Shown piece by piece: positions 42,158-50,549 of a stretch of DNA of 64,000 bases. A model generated the notes under the pieces. The model had not been told where the DNA came from and searched no databases. It saw only the letters and a list, made by a program, of their open reading frames with translations. A program made the position numbers and the translations under genes. Within the stretch, counting starts at the first letter, position 1; every line of letters begins with the position of its first letter. The stretch is from the NCBI GenBank assembly GCA_963676435.2, contig CAXXOZ010000013.1, forward strand, positions 124,001-188,000, given 5' to 3'. This stretch comes from CAXXOZ01 sp963676435 (GTDB lineage: Bacteria; Bacillota; Clostridia; Lachnospirales; Lachnospiraceae).

Positions 42158-42367
42158 TTACTCAGCAGCGCTGGATTTTTGAGCTATTACAGTCTGAATT
42201 CTTGCAATATTTCTTCTAACCTCTTTAATCCTGCTGGTGTTGTCTAACTGATTTGTTGCGTTTTGGAATCTTAAATTAAAAAGTTCTTTTTTTGCAGATA
42301 CTAATTCATTGCTTAATTCTGCAGCTGTTTTTGTATTTAAATCTTCAATGTATTTACTATTTTTCAT
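42158..42367 (-). CDS. rpmC: Ribosomal protein L29
   Basis: A 69-residue helical-hairpin protein near the exit tunnel, with ELSNELVSAKKELFNLRFQ and RIKEVRRNIARIQTVIAQK. The ATG at 42367 overlaps rplP by 11 bp and has AGGCGG before it. Confidence 0.97.
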   Translation of the reverse strand: MKNSKYIEDLNTKTAAELSNELVSAKKELFNLRFQNATNQLDNTSRIKEVRRNIARIQTVIAQKSSAAE

Positions 42368-42794
42368 TTGATTCACCGCCTTCTAAATCTTCACGAGAAA
42401 CAATCTTACATTTTACTGGTAGTTTGTGAACTGCAAGACGCAGTGCCTCTCTAGCTGTTTCCTCTGGTACTCCAGCGATTTCAAACATAACTCTACCTGG
42501 CTTAACTACTGCTACCCAGTACTCTAATGTTCCTTTTCCAGATCCCATACGTGTTTCAGCCGGTTTTGTGGTTACAGGTTTATCAGGGAATATCTTTATC
42601 CATACTTTACCACCACGTTTGATATAACGAGTCATCGCTATACGGGCAGCTTCGATTTGATTTGATCTTATCCACGCTGGTTCAACGGCAACAATACCGA
42701 ATTCACCATATGCAAGCTTATTACCTCTGTTGGCTTTTCCAGCCATGGAGCCTCTAAATTGCTTACGACGTTTAACTCTTTTTGGCATTAACAT
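42357..42794 (-). CDS. rplP: Ribosomal protein L16
   Basis: A 145-residue protein organising the tRNA-binding region of 23S rRNA. MLMPKRVKRRKQFRGSMAGKA, RMGSGKGTLEYWVAVVKPG and GVPEETAREALRLAVHKLP are typical. Its start overlaps the rpsC stop by one base. Confidence 0.98.
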   Translation of the reverse strand: MLMPKRVKRRKQFRGSMAGKANRGNKLAYGEFGIVAVEPAWIRSNQIEAARIAMTRYIKRGGKVWIKIFPDKPVTTKPAETRMGSGKGTLEYWVAVVKPGRVMFEIAGVPEETAREALRLAVHKLPVKCKIVSREDLEGGESNEK

Positions 42795-43450
42795 TATTTA
42801 TCGCTCCCTTCCTTGCTTTCTTTCATCGGAAGTACTTCGCCTTTGTATATCCATACTTTAACACCTAGTTTTCCGTATGTTGTATCTGCTTCAGCGAATC
42901 CGTAATCAATGTCTGCACGTAATGTCTGCAGAGGAATTGTTCCTTCGCTATAGAACTCTGTACGAGCCATATCTGCACCACCAAGACGTCCTGAAACTGA
43001 TGTTTTAATTCCTAAAGATCCTGCTCTCATACTTCTTGACATTGTAGATTTCATTGCTCTTCTGAATGAAACACGATTTTCAAGCTGTGCTGCGATGTTT
43101 TCAGCTACTAACTGAGCATCTTTATCAGGTCTTTTCACTTCTTTTATATCTAAAACTAATTTTTTTGAAGTAAGTTTTTGTACTTCAACTTTAACTTTTT
43201 CTATCTCACTTCCACCTTTACCAATAACGATACCAGGCTTTGCAGTGTAAATGATGACTTTTACTCTATCAGTTGTTCTTTCAATTTCGATTTTTGAAAC
43301 ACCTGCACTATATAACTTATTCTTAAGGTATTTTCTAATTTTATTGTCTTCAACAAGGTTATCTGCAAAATCAGCTTCAGCATACCATTTTGAATCCCAG
43401 TCTTTGATAATACCAACTCTTAAGCCATGAGGATTAACTTTCTGTCCCAT
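42794..43450 (-). CDS. rpsC: Ribosomal protein S3
   Basis: A 218-residue protein at the mRNA entry pore. The KH domain has the GxxG loop in PGIVIGKGGSEIEKV, and the C-terminal half has RRAMKSTMSRSMRAGSLG and GRLGGADMARTEFY. It lies between rplV and rplP. Confidence 0.98.
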   Translation of the reverse strand: MGQKVNPHGLRVGIIKDWDSKWYAEADFADNLVEDNKIRKYLKNKLYSAGVSKIEIERTTDRVKVIIYTAKPGIVIGKGGSEIEKVKVEVQKLTSKKLVLDIKEVKRPDKDAQLVAENIAAQLENRVSFRRAMKSTMSRSMRAGSLGIKTSVSGRLGGADMARTEFYSEGTIPLQTLRADIDYGFAEADTTYGKLGVKVWIYKGEVLPMKESKEGSDK

Positions 43451-43461
43451 TTCCTACCTCC

Positions 43462-43848
43462 TTATCTTTCGTTAAGCACTAATGTAATATGACTCATTCT
43501 CTTTTCGATTCTATAAGCCCTACCCTGTGCCCTAGGTCTGATTCTTTTCATTGTTGGTCCTTTATTTGCGTAACATTCCTCGATATAAAGGTCATCAACA
43601 TTCATTCCATTGTTATTTTCAGCATTTGCTATAGCTGATTTCAATAATTTTTCTATTAAAGTAGATGCATATCTTGGGTTATAAGCTAATATACCTAAAG
43701 CTTCTTTAACACCCTTTCCTCTGATGGCATCTAATACAAAACATGCTTTTTGAACTGATACTCTTGCATAAGATAACTTAGCTGAAGGTCTTGTATCTTT
43801 GTTCGCATTTCTTTCTCTTTTAATCTGAGATCTGTGTCCCTTTGCCAT
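43462..43848 (-). CDS. rplV: Ribosomal protein L22
   Basis: A 128-residue protein lining the exit tunnel. ARVSVQKACFVLDAIRGK and the hook region GPTMKRIRPRAQGRAYRIEKR are diagnostic. Macrolide-resistance mutations map to that hook in other species; nothing unusual is seen here. The N-terminus is about 15 residues longer than the shortest forms. Confidence 0.97.
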   Translation of the reverse strand: MAKGHRSQIKRERNANKDTRPSAKLSYARVSVQKACFVLDAIRGKGVKEALGILAYNPRYASTLIEKLLKSAIANAENNNGMNVDDLYIEECYANKGPTMKRIRPRAQGRAYRIEKRMSHITLVLNER

Positions 43849-43873
43849 GGATGGAACCTCCTTTCAATCTTTG

Positions 43874-44149
43874 TTATCTTGATTTTTTCTCGTCTTTTCC
43901 ATGTCCTCTATAAGTTCTGGTAGCAACGAATTCTCCAAGTTTATGTCCAACCATATCTTCTGATACATAAACAGGTACATGTCTTCTTCCGTCGTGAACA
44001 GCTATTGTATGTCCCACCATTTGTGGAAAGATAGTTGAACGACGCGACCAAGTTTTAACAACCTGTTTTTGTCCAGATTCATTCATAGCATCTATTTTCT
44101 TAAGCAGACTATTATCTGCAAATGGGCCTTTTTTAAGTGACCTTGACAT
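43874..44149 (-). CDS. rpsS: Ribosomal protein S19
   Basis: A 91-residue head protein. SRSLKKGPFADNSLLKKID, TWSRRSTIFPQMVGHTIAVH and HKLGEFVATRTYRGHGKD are family motifs. It follows rplB by 13 bp. Confidence 0.98.
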   Translation of the reverse strand: MSRSLKKGPFADNSLLKKIDAMNESGQKQVVKTWSRRSTIFPQMVGHTIAVHDGRRHVPVYVSEDMVGHKLGEFVATRTYRGHGKDEKKSR

Positions 44150-44162
44150 AGGTAATACCTCC

Positions 44163-45005
44163 TTATTTCATATTCTTTCCGTCTCTTCTACGTACTATTA
44201 ACTTGTTTGACTGTTTGTTTTTCTTTCTTGTCTTTAAACCAAGTGCAGGTTTGCCCCAAGGTGTACATGGACCCGGACGACCGATTCCAGTTTTACCTTC
44301 ACCACCACCATGTGGATGGTCATTAGGGTTCATAACAGATCCACGAACTGTAGGTCTGATACCCATATTACGTTTACGACCGGCTTTACCTATATTTACC
44401 AAATCATGCTCAACGTTTCCAACCTGTCCGATTGTTGCTCTACAAACTATTGGAACCATTCTCATTTCACCTGAAGGAAGTCTTAATGTTGCATACTTAC
44501 CTTCTTTAGCCATTAACTGAGCTGTATTTCCTGCTGAACGAACTAACTGTCCGCCTTTTCCAGGGTATAACTCAATGTTGTGTATTTCTGTACCTATTGG
44601 AATATTAGCAAGTGGTAAGCAGTTTCCTACTTTGATTTCAGCTTTTTCTCCATTCATTACTGTCATTCCGTCTTTAAGTCCGTTTGGAGCTAATATGTAA
44701 GCTTTTTCACCATCTGCATAACATATAAGTGCAATATTCGCTGTTCTGTTTGGATCGTATTCGATTCCTATAACAGTTGCTGGAATACCGTCTTTCTTTC
44801 TTTTAAAATCTATAATTCTATATTTTCTTCTTGACCCGCCACCGCGATGTCTAACAGTTATTTTACCTTGGTTGTTACGACCTGAGTTCTTGTTTAAAGA
44901 AGTCACTAATGATTTTTCCGGAGTGCTTTTTGTTACATCCGCATAATCCAAGCTGGTCATAGCTCTTCTGGAAGGTGTGTAAGGATTAAATGTCTTAATT
45001 CCCAT
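44163..45005 (-). CDS. rplB: Ribosomal protein L2
   Basis: A 280-residue protein close to the peptidyl transferase centre. GIKTFNPYTPSRRAMT at the start and the conserved NPNDHPHGGGEGKTGIGRPG, with the critical His, near the end. The ATG at 45005 has AAAGGAG before it; an ATG at 45023 overlaps that site and is rejected. Confidence 0.98.
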   Translation of the reverse strand: MGIKTFNPYTPSRRAMTSLDYADVTKSTPEKSLVTSLNKNSGRNNQGKITVRHRGGGSRRKYRIIDFKRKKDGIPATVIGIEYDPNRTANIALICYADGEKAYILAPNGLKDGMTVMNGEKAEIKVGNCLPLANIPIGTEIHNIELYPGKGGQLVRSAGNTAQLMAKEGKYATLRLPSGEMRMVPIVCRATIGQVGNVEHDLVNIGKAGRKRNMGIRPTVRGSVMNPNDHPHGGGEGKTGIGRPGPCTPWGKPALGLKTRKKNKQSNKLIVRRRDGKNMK

Positions 45006-45097
45006 TTCCTGTTCTCCTTTCAAATTGTGTTTATTATCGTGCTTTTACTGCACATAGTTTTTTGTCGATTTTCTTCCTATATTATAAAGTCCGATTC

Positions 45098-45397
45098 TTA
45101 CAGACCTTCGAAGATTTCGATATCTTTGCTTTCTTCAGTAAGCTTTACAATTGCTTTTTTCATTTTTGATGTTTTTCCAGATGTTCTTCCACGTCTTTTT
45201 GTTTTTCCTTCAAGGTTCATTGTATTTACTTTATCAACCTTTACTCCATCAAACATTTTTTCAACCGCATCTTTTATCTGACCTTTAGTTGCATCTGTGT
45301 GCACTAAAAATGTATATTTCTTGCTTGTCATTTCATTCATGCTTTTTTCTGAAATAACTGGTTTGAGGATTACATCATAATATTTTACGTCTGCCAT
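45098..45397 (-). CDS. rplW: Ribosomal protein L23
   Basis: A 99-residue exit-tunnel protein that docks trigger factor and SRP. YDVILKPVISEKSMNEM and YTFLVHTDATKGQIKDAVEKMF are typical. It overlaps rplD by one base. Confidence 0.98.
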   Translation of the reverse strand: MADVKYYDVILKPVISEKSMNEMTSKKYTFLVHTDATKGQIKDAVEKMFDGVKVDKVNTMNLEGKTKRRGRTSGKTSKMKKAIVKLTEESKDIEIFEGL

Positions 45398-46017
45398 TAT
45401 GCATACACCTCCTCGATTGTTTTAACTGCTGCTTTATCAATTACAACTGTGTCATATTTCATTATGTCATAAACATTTATTGTATTTGTAAGAGCTGTTT
45501 TTACGTTTGGTATGTTTCTTGCTGAAAAGATAACATTTTTATCATTTTCATTTAAAACCACTAACGCTTTAGAAACTTTTAAGTTATCTAATGTTTTTAC
45601 AAAACTTTTAGTTTTGATTTCATCTAATTTCAATTCATCTATAACAATAAATTTGCTTTCTTTCACTCTAGATGTAAGAGCAGACTTAAGTGCAAGTCTT
45701 TTTTCTTTTTTATTTAATGTTATTGTATAATCTCTTGGTTTTGGAGCAAATACTACTCCACCACCAGTCCATTGTGGAGATCTTGTTGAACCCTGTCTTG
45801 CATGTCCTGTTCCTTTTTGTCTCCAAGGCTTTCTTCCGCCGCCTCTAACTTCCGCACGAGTTTTGGCACTCTGTGTTCCCTGACGTTTGTTTGCAAGCTG
45901 TGCTACTACCGCCATATGAACAAGATGTTCGTTAACTTCTACGCCAAACACTTCTTTAGACAAATTAAGGTCTTCTACTTTAGCGCCTTCCATATTATAA
46001 ACAGATACTTTTGCCAT
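45397..46017 (-). CDS. rplD: Ribosomal protein L4
   Basis: A 206-residue protein. The extended loop GTQSAKTRAEVRGGGRKPWRQKGTG, quoted here only in part by its RGGGRKPWRQKGTGHARQG core, reaches into the exit tunnel. L4 represses the S10 operon in Gammaproteobacteria; no such site is established in Firmicutes. It is the third gene of the operon. Confidence 0.98.
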   Translation of the reverse strand: MAKVSVYNMEGAKVEDLNLSKEVFGVEVNEHLVHMAVVAQLANKRQGTQSAKTRAEVRGGGRKPWRQKGTGHARQGSTRSPQWTGGGVVFAPKPRDYTITLNKKEKRLALKSALTSRVKESKFIVIDELKLDEIKTKSFVKTLDNLKVSKALVVLNENDKNVIFSARNIPNVKTALTNTINVYDIMKYDTVVIDKAAVKTIEEVYA

Positions 46018-46045
46018 CTGTGTGTTCCTCCTTTCTTACCTAAAC

Positions 46046-46681
46046 CTATTTATCAGCCTTAACTGATTCTTTGATTGTAACCAAAGCTTTCTTTGGTCCC
46101 GGTACTGCACCTTTAACAAGCAGTAAGTTGTTGTCCGCATCTATTCTAACGATTTCAAGATTTTGGATTGTGATTTTCTTCGCGCCCATATGTCCTGGCA
46201 TCTTCTTACCTTTAAATACTTTACTTGGATCAGAAGCTGAACCATTTGAACCTGCATGACGATGGAATTTTGAACCATGTGTCATTGGTCCTCTTGACTG
46301 ATTATGTCTTTTAATCGCGCCCTGGAAACCTTTACCTTTTGATGTAGCACTGACATCAATTTTATCGCCAGCTTCAAATACATCAACTTTTATTTCATCT
46401 TTAACAGAATACTCTTCTGCGTTTTCAAGCTTGAATTCTCTTAAATATCTTTTATAAGAAACTTCTGCTTTATCGAATACTCCCTTTGCAGGTTTGTTCA
46501 ATAAGCTTTCTCTCTTATCTGAGTATCCAACCTGAACAGCACTGTATCCTTCTTTTTCTAGTGTCTTAATCTGTGTAACTACACATGGTCCGGCTTCTAA
46601 CACTGTAACTGGTGTAAGAACGCCTGCTTCGTCGAAAATCTGTGTCATTCCGACTTTTTTTGCTAAAATCGCTTTTTTCAT
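46046..46681 (-). CDS. rplC: Ribosomal protein L3
   Basis: A 211-residue assembly initiator. KKAILAKKVGMTQIFDEAG at the start and GFQGAIKRHNQSRGPMTHGS with FHRHAGSNGSASDPSKVFKG in the loop approaching the catalytic centre. It follows rpsJ by about 70 bp. Confidence 0.98.
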   Translation of the reverse strand: MKKAILAKKVGMTQIFDEAGVLTPVTVLEAGPCVVTQIKTLEKEGYSAVQVGYSDKRESLLNKPAKGVFDKAEVSYKRYLREFKLENAEEYSVKDEIKVDVFEAGDKIDVSATSKGKGFQGAIKRHNQSRGPMTHGSKFHRHAGSNGSASDPSKVFKGKKMPGHMGAKKITIQNLEIVRIDADNNLLLVKGAVPGPKKALVTIKESVKADK

Positions 46682-46752
46682 TTTTATTTCCTCCTGTTTA
46701 ATCTACAGCGGAACATGGCTTTCCATGTTCATTCTAGCTAGAACAGCATAGA

Positions 46753-47064
46753 TTATTTCATTTTAATATCGATATGAACACCTGCTGGCATTTCCAATCT
46801 GGATAATGCATCAACTGTTTTTTGGCTTGGTGTCATAATATCAATGAGTCTTTTGTGAGTTCTTTGTTCAAACTGTTCTCTTGAATCTTTGTACTTATGA
46901 ACAGCTCTTAGGATTGTAACCACTTCCTTTTTAGTAGGTAATGGTACAGGCCCGCTCACCTGTGCTCCTGTTTTCTTTACAGTTTCGATAATTTTTGCTG
47001 CTGACTGATCTACTAATTTGTGATCATAAGCTTTTAATGTGATTCTCATTACTTGATTTGCCAT
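46753..47064 (-). CDS. rpsJ: Ribosomal protein S10
   Basis: A 103-residue protein that also acts in NusB-dependent antitermination. RITLKAYDHKLVDQSAAKI, GPVPLPTKKEVVTILRAVHKYKD and EQFEQRTHKRLIDI are diagnostic. The ATG at 47064 follows AAAAGGAGG; the open frame further upstream is leader. It is the first gene of a superoperon that runs over 19 kb to truA. Confidence 0.98.
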   Translation of the reverse strand: MANQVMRITLKAYDHKLVDQSAAKIIETVKKTGAQVSGPVPLPTKKEVVTILRAVHKYKDSREQFEQRTHKRLIDIMTPSQKTVDALSRLEMPAGVHIDIKMK

Positions 47065-47334
47065 TAAAAAGTCGCCTCCTTTTCGCACTTTTATTAAGTA
47101 CGACAAGCGGTGACTGTACACTCTTCCGTGTGTGTCGCAATAGTTAGAAAAAATAATAAGTGCTTTATGCACTCCTATGCTTCATCTTCACGTCGTTTCC
47201 ACTCTATTGGTGGACCTTAAGTTTTGTACAGTGACTTGTCGCCAGTATTGTTATTGACATTCGCTCCACGGAAAACCTACATACACTACTGTAGCAACCT
47301 CTCGTTTCTACGCTATCAATGTCACAGTTCAATT
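47065..47334 (-). promoter_or_regulatory. Long structured leader of the S10 operon
   Basis: About 265 nt separate the predicted transcription start (near 47328) from rpsJ. GTACAGTGACTTGTC at 47226-47240 is inversely repeated, with a 3-base insertion, at 47102-47119, which would close a large domain. A further GTGC-ATAAA-GCAC hairpin lies near 47165. No reading frame with a ribosome site is evident. An autoregulatory RNA is likely but unproved. Confidence 0.6.
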
Positions 47335-47363
47335 AGTATACAATATCTGAAAGTAAAATGCAA
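47335..47363 (-). promoter_or_regulatory. Promoter of the S10 operon
   Basis: On the minus strand TTGCAT (47358-47363) and TATACT (47335-47340) are separated by 17 bases. No other promoter of this quality is seen between here and rpsJ. Confidence 0.82.
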
Positions 47364-47376
47364 GTGCTTTTTTAAG

Positions 47377-47405
47377 AAAAAATAGCGCCGGTGTTACTGG
47401 CGCTA
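47377..47405 (-). terminator. Terminator after the 102-aa gene
   Basis: TAGCGCC (47383-47389) pairs with GGCGCTA (47399-47405). Six T residues follow on the minus strand. It insulates the S10 promoter from the upstream cluster. Confidence 0.9.
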
Positions 47406-47430
47406 TAATATAATGAAACAATATAAATGT

Positions 47431-47739
47431 TTAGGCTTTTTTTCCTGTAAATTCAAAGCTTCCCATAGCATTTGCAGATGTCCCTTTAATTGTTCCATCA
47501 GCTAAAAGCTCACCATCTATTGTAAACTCTAAATTACCTATAGGTATCTTAATTTTAAAAACATAGTGAAATTTATTTCCGTCAACACTTCCGTCATAAA
47601 TATCTGTAGTTGCACCATTTCCTTTATCCATTACTGTTCCTGTCAATTCTGACCCATTAACCGTTAAATCATGAACCGCAAACTGATCTCCCATAAAAGT
47701 ATGAACTACCACATCCCATTTTCCTGCTAAATTACTCAT
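47431..47739 (-). CDS. Small beta-rich hypothetical protein, 102 aa
   Basis: The protein alternates short strands and turns (LAGKWDVVVHTFMGDQFAVHDLT at the start, IKGTSANAMGSFEFTGKKA at the end), which suggests a small beta barrel of lipocalin or fatty-acid-binding type. There is no signal peptide. A strong ribosome site (AGGAGGTTTTACA) precedes the ATG. It is the last gene after the UroD-like gene, 24 bp away, so it may bind the small molecule that enzyme handles. I do not know the family's function. Confidence 0.62.
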   Translation of the reverse strand: MSNLAGKWDVVVHTFMGDQFAVHDLTVNGSELTGTVMDKGNGATTDIYDGSVDGNKFHYVFKIKIPIGNLEFTIDGELLADGTIKGTSANAMGSFEFTGKKA

Positions 47740-47763
47740 TGTAAAACCTCCTATAATATTTTT

Positions 47764-48723
47764 TTATTTGTATACGCCGTACTTTTTACCTTCGTCATCA
47801 ATTATTGAATCCACTCCAGGAATTACCGAGAACATAACTGATGAGGAAGCCATTAAATCACCATCTTTACCAAGGATATCTATTGTTCTTCTAACTTCTG
47901 CTCTTATAGCTTCTTCAGGTGTTCCTGGAATATCTGTTACCTGAGGATCTATTCCTCCAGCAAATACAATTCTTCCACCATATAATTCTTTCATTTTTGC
48001 CCAATCATTGTTTGGAGCAACTGCGTGCCATGAATCAACACCAATTTCAATTAAATCTTCAACTATAGGAGCAATAACTCCACATGAGTGATGCATATAA
48101 TACATTCCTAACTCGTGGCATTTTTCAACCATTCTTCTTTCTGGCTCTTTGTAATATTTTCTCCATAAGTCAGGAGATAAGAACATGTCTAACTGGTTGC
48201 CCCAGTCATCATGCATCATTACAAAATCTGCATCCATATATTTCTTTATATATTCAAACTGTTCTATTCTGTAGTCTGCATAAGCATTTACATATTCAGC
48301 ATAAGCTTCTTCATCATCGTATAATGCGCATAATCCGTTTTCAAATCCCATCATTGAGTTAATTCTTTCGAATGCACCCATATTCCCAACAGTATAGCCC
48401 ATTTTTTCTTCTTTTTCTTGCCACATTGCTTTTGTTCTAGCTGCAATCGCATCCCAGTCTAAGTCTTTACAGCTCGGGAATTTTATATGCTCTTTCCACT
48501 CTGAAATATCATCAAATAACTCCTGCCCTGGAACAACATGTGTCATCAGATTAACATCTTCTCCTAGTGCCCATTCGAGCCCAAACCAGTCTGGTCCATT
48601 TTGAAACAATGGTCTGTCATTTATTTCTGGTGTTATTAACATTTGTGCTGCTGAATTAATCATTGGCACCCAATTAGGTTTTTTATGCTCCCAAACGAGC
48701 TTCATATTTTCTCTTTCAGTCAT
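47764..48723 (-). CDS. Uroporphyrinogen decarboxylase (URO-D) family protein, possible methyltransferase
   Basis: A protein of about 319 residues of the URO-D superfamily, which includes haem-pathway HemE and the corrinoid methyltransferases MtaA, MtbA and CmuA. Features such as ADFVMMHDDWGNQ, GMYYMHHSCGVIAPIVEDLIEIGVDSWHAV and FAGGIDPQVTDIPGT fit the methyltransferase-like branch; the His-x-Cys pair in HHSCG is a candidate zinc/thiol site. The start at 48723 has GGAGGTAGTAAG before it; the frame open to 48837 runs through the LysR terminator. No haem genes are near, so HemE is unlikely. Confidence 0.85.
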   Translation of the reverse strand: MTERENMKLVWEHKKPNWVPMINSAAQMLITPEINDRPLFQNGPDWFGLEWALGEDVNLMTHVVPGQELFDDISEWKEHIKFPSCKDLDWDAIAARTKAMWQEKEEKMGYTVGNMGAFERINSMMGFENGLCALYDDEEAYAEYVNAYADYRIEQFEYIKKYMDADFVMMHDDWGNQLDMFLSPDLWRKYYKEPERRMVEKCHELGMYYMHHSCGVIAPIVEDLIEIGVDSWHAVAPNNDWAKMKELYGGRIVFAGGIDPQVTDIPGTPEEAIRAEVRRTIDILGKDGDLMASSSVMFSVIPGVDSIIDDEGKKYGVYK

Positions 48724-48783
48724 CTTACTACCTCCAAATTCTTTTATGGTTTCATTATAATTATTTATTCCGATAAAGAGAAA

Positions 48784-48831
48784 CAAAAAAAAGTTCAACA
48801 TTATTAACCTACGGTTGATAATGTTGAACTT
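48784..48831 (-). terminator. Strong terminator overlapping the LysR stop codon
   Basis: A 19-bp stem with one mismatch (48791-48809 with 48813-48831) and a 3-base loop is followed on the minus strand by eight T residues. The stop codon and last codons of the LysR gene are inside the stem. Confidence 0.9.
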
Positions 48832-49714
48832 TTCCATCTTTACCTAACTCTTTAGCTATGATCTCCATTATATCTTTTAATATTTTATTGGGATTATCAC
48901 CTTTATAAACACACATTGTCCTAAAGTAAAACTTTAAACTTTCTGGTAAATCAATATATTTAAAATCTGTTTTATACATATCATTAAACATTTTAGGAAA
49001 GACTGCGTAATCTCTTCCAAGTTCTAAAGTTGCTAACATAGAATCAAAGTCTTGGCTGTAATGCCGTTTCTTTGCATTTATATTATTATAGAAGCTATTA
49101 AACTCATATGGAGTATTTTTTTCAAGTAATAGTATTGTTTCTTCTTCCATTTCTGCTTTTGTTATTTCTTTGCGATTTGCCCATTTATGCTGGGGCGAAA
49201 TAACAATCTGGGCAGGCATAGTTTTTAAATTAACTCTTTCAAACTCTTTCCAATCCTCAAAGTCATGAGCATTTGTAATTGCCAAGTCTATTTTCTTTTC
49301 TATAAGAAGGGTCTTTATCATTTCCACACTATTTGAAAATATTTGAATTTCTAGCTTCGGATACTTTTTCGCTATAAGGTTAACTACTTCCATAACTATT
49401 TCATTTTTTGGCAGAGCAGTAAAAAAACCTATTTTAAGTAAATTGCTTTTTTCTATTATAAAACTTTCTACTTCTTGATATGCTGTTTCCATTTCTTCTT
49501 TTACTTTTAGAAATTTCCCTTTGCAAAACTCCCCAATCTCTGTGAGTCTAACATTTCTAGTTGTTCTTTCAAACAGCTTTGCTCCCAGCTCCTCCTCTAA
49601 AATAAAAATTTGCTTTGTTAGGGCTTGAGGAGAAATAAATAGTTCTTCCGCTGCTTTTGTATAATTTAATTTTTCAGCTAATACCAGAAAATATTCAACT
49701 CTTCTAAATTCCAT
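48809..49714 (-). CDS. LysR family transcriptional regulator
   Basis: A 301-residue regulator. The helix-turn-helix is within residues 1-60 (FLVLAEKLNYTKAAEELFISPQALTKQI, shortened; then LEEELGAKLFERTTRNVRLT). The rest is the usual two-lobed effector domain. It lies between the DUF1638 gene and the UroD-like gene on the same strand and probably controls them. Transcription past it should be stopped by the hairpin at its 3' end, so the UroD-like gene needs its own promoter. Confidence 0.92.
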   Translation of the reverse strand: MEFRRVEYFLVLAEKLNYTKAAEELFISPQALTKQIFILEEELGAKLFERTTRNVRLTEIGEFCKGKFLKVKEEMETAYQEVESFIIEKSNLLKIGFFTALPKNEIVMEVVNLIAKKYPKLEIQIFSNSVEMIKTLLIEKKIDLAITNAHDFEDWKEFERVNLKTMPAQIVISPQHKWANRKEITKAEMEEETILLLEKNTPYEFNSFYNNINAKKRHYSQDFDSMLATLELGRDYAVFPKMFNDMYKTDFKYIDLPESLKFYFRTMCVYKGDNPNKILKDIMEIIAKELGKDGKVQHYQP

Positions 49715-49734
49715 AATTTTTACATCCTCGTTTT

Positions 49735-50400
49735 TTATACCAGTAAAACTTCTTCACTCTTTATAGTTGAATTTGGTTGTATCTTTTTAAATCTTTCTAA
49801 ATCCCAAGGTCCATTTATAAGATCAACTATATATTCTATTGATGCTAATATTTTTTCAAGTTCTAGATTGAATGTTTCGCTAATAATTCTTGATTCTTTA
49901 AAAGTTTTTTCAAAATCATATGCACCTGTTTCTAAAATACCTAATTTTTTATATCCTGACAACATCACCTCGAATATTTCATCGGCTATGTCTTCACCAT
50001 ACTCATCTACTGCATACTTATATTCAACCCATATATTTCTTTCTCCATCAAGCCAGCCCTGAGTTAAAAACAGAGTTCCTGCCTTTTCCATTATTTCTTT
50101 TCTTCTTTCCATGGAACCTAAAAGTAAAGAAATGCAATCATCCACTTTTGGAACAATCACTTCAAAGTTTCCTATAGTTAATCCATTTAAGTATCCACCA
50201 CAGTATCCTAAACATAATAAAACTCTTCCATACTGTGATCCAACTTTATTTAACTCTTCCTGTACTTTATCATGAAGTTTACTTGTAGAATTATGAAGTC
50301 CTGACGGAAGCCAAATGACATCTATCTTTTTATTAACAATATTCAAAGCCATTTCAAGCTCTTTTTCAATTGTTTTACAAGCTATTATCAATTCGTTCAT
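49735..50400 (-). CDS. DUF1638 family protein
   Basis: A protein of about 221 residues. It contains VIWLPSGLHNSTSKLHDKVQEEL, RVLLCLGYCGGYLNGL, VPKVDDCISLLLGS and LTQGWLDG, the conserved blocks of DUF1638. This family is often encoded beside corrinoid methyltransferase genes in anaerobes; its role is unknown, though the conserved Cys residues (LGYCGG, DDCISL) hint at metal or thiol chemistry. The start at 50400 has AGGAG before it; the ATG at 50424 does not. Confidence 0.82.
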   Translation of the reverse strand: MNELIIACKTIEKELEMALNIVNKKIDVIWLPSGLHNSTSKLHDKVQEELNKVGSQYGRVLLCLGYCGGYLNGLTIGNFEVIVPKVDDCISLLLGSMERRKEIMEKAGTLFLTQGWLDGERNIWVEYKYAVDEYGEDIADEIFEVMLSGYKKLGILETGAYDFEKTFKESRIISETFNLELEKILASIEYIVDLINGPWDLERFKKIQPNSTIKSEEVLLV

Positions 50401-50549
50401 TAAAAAATCTCCTATGAAATTCATTATAATACACTATTTAATCCATGTACACATTCCTGTTCAAAAAATGTTAATAAAATTTTGTAGATTTAAAACTGTT
50501 TTTATTTTATAATATGTTTATAAAAGTCATACTGCAAAGGGGTTTTAAT

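Noticed and set aside
47764..48723. HemE (haem biosynthesis)
   Set aside because: No haem genes adjoin it, and the neighbours (DUF1638, LysR) match the methyltransferase-like branch of the family.
48724..48837. Long N-terminal extension of the URO-D-like protein
   Set aside because: The extra 38 codons run through the LysR terminator hairpin; the ATG at 48723 has GGAGG at the right distance and matches the family's start.
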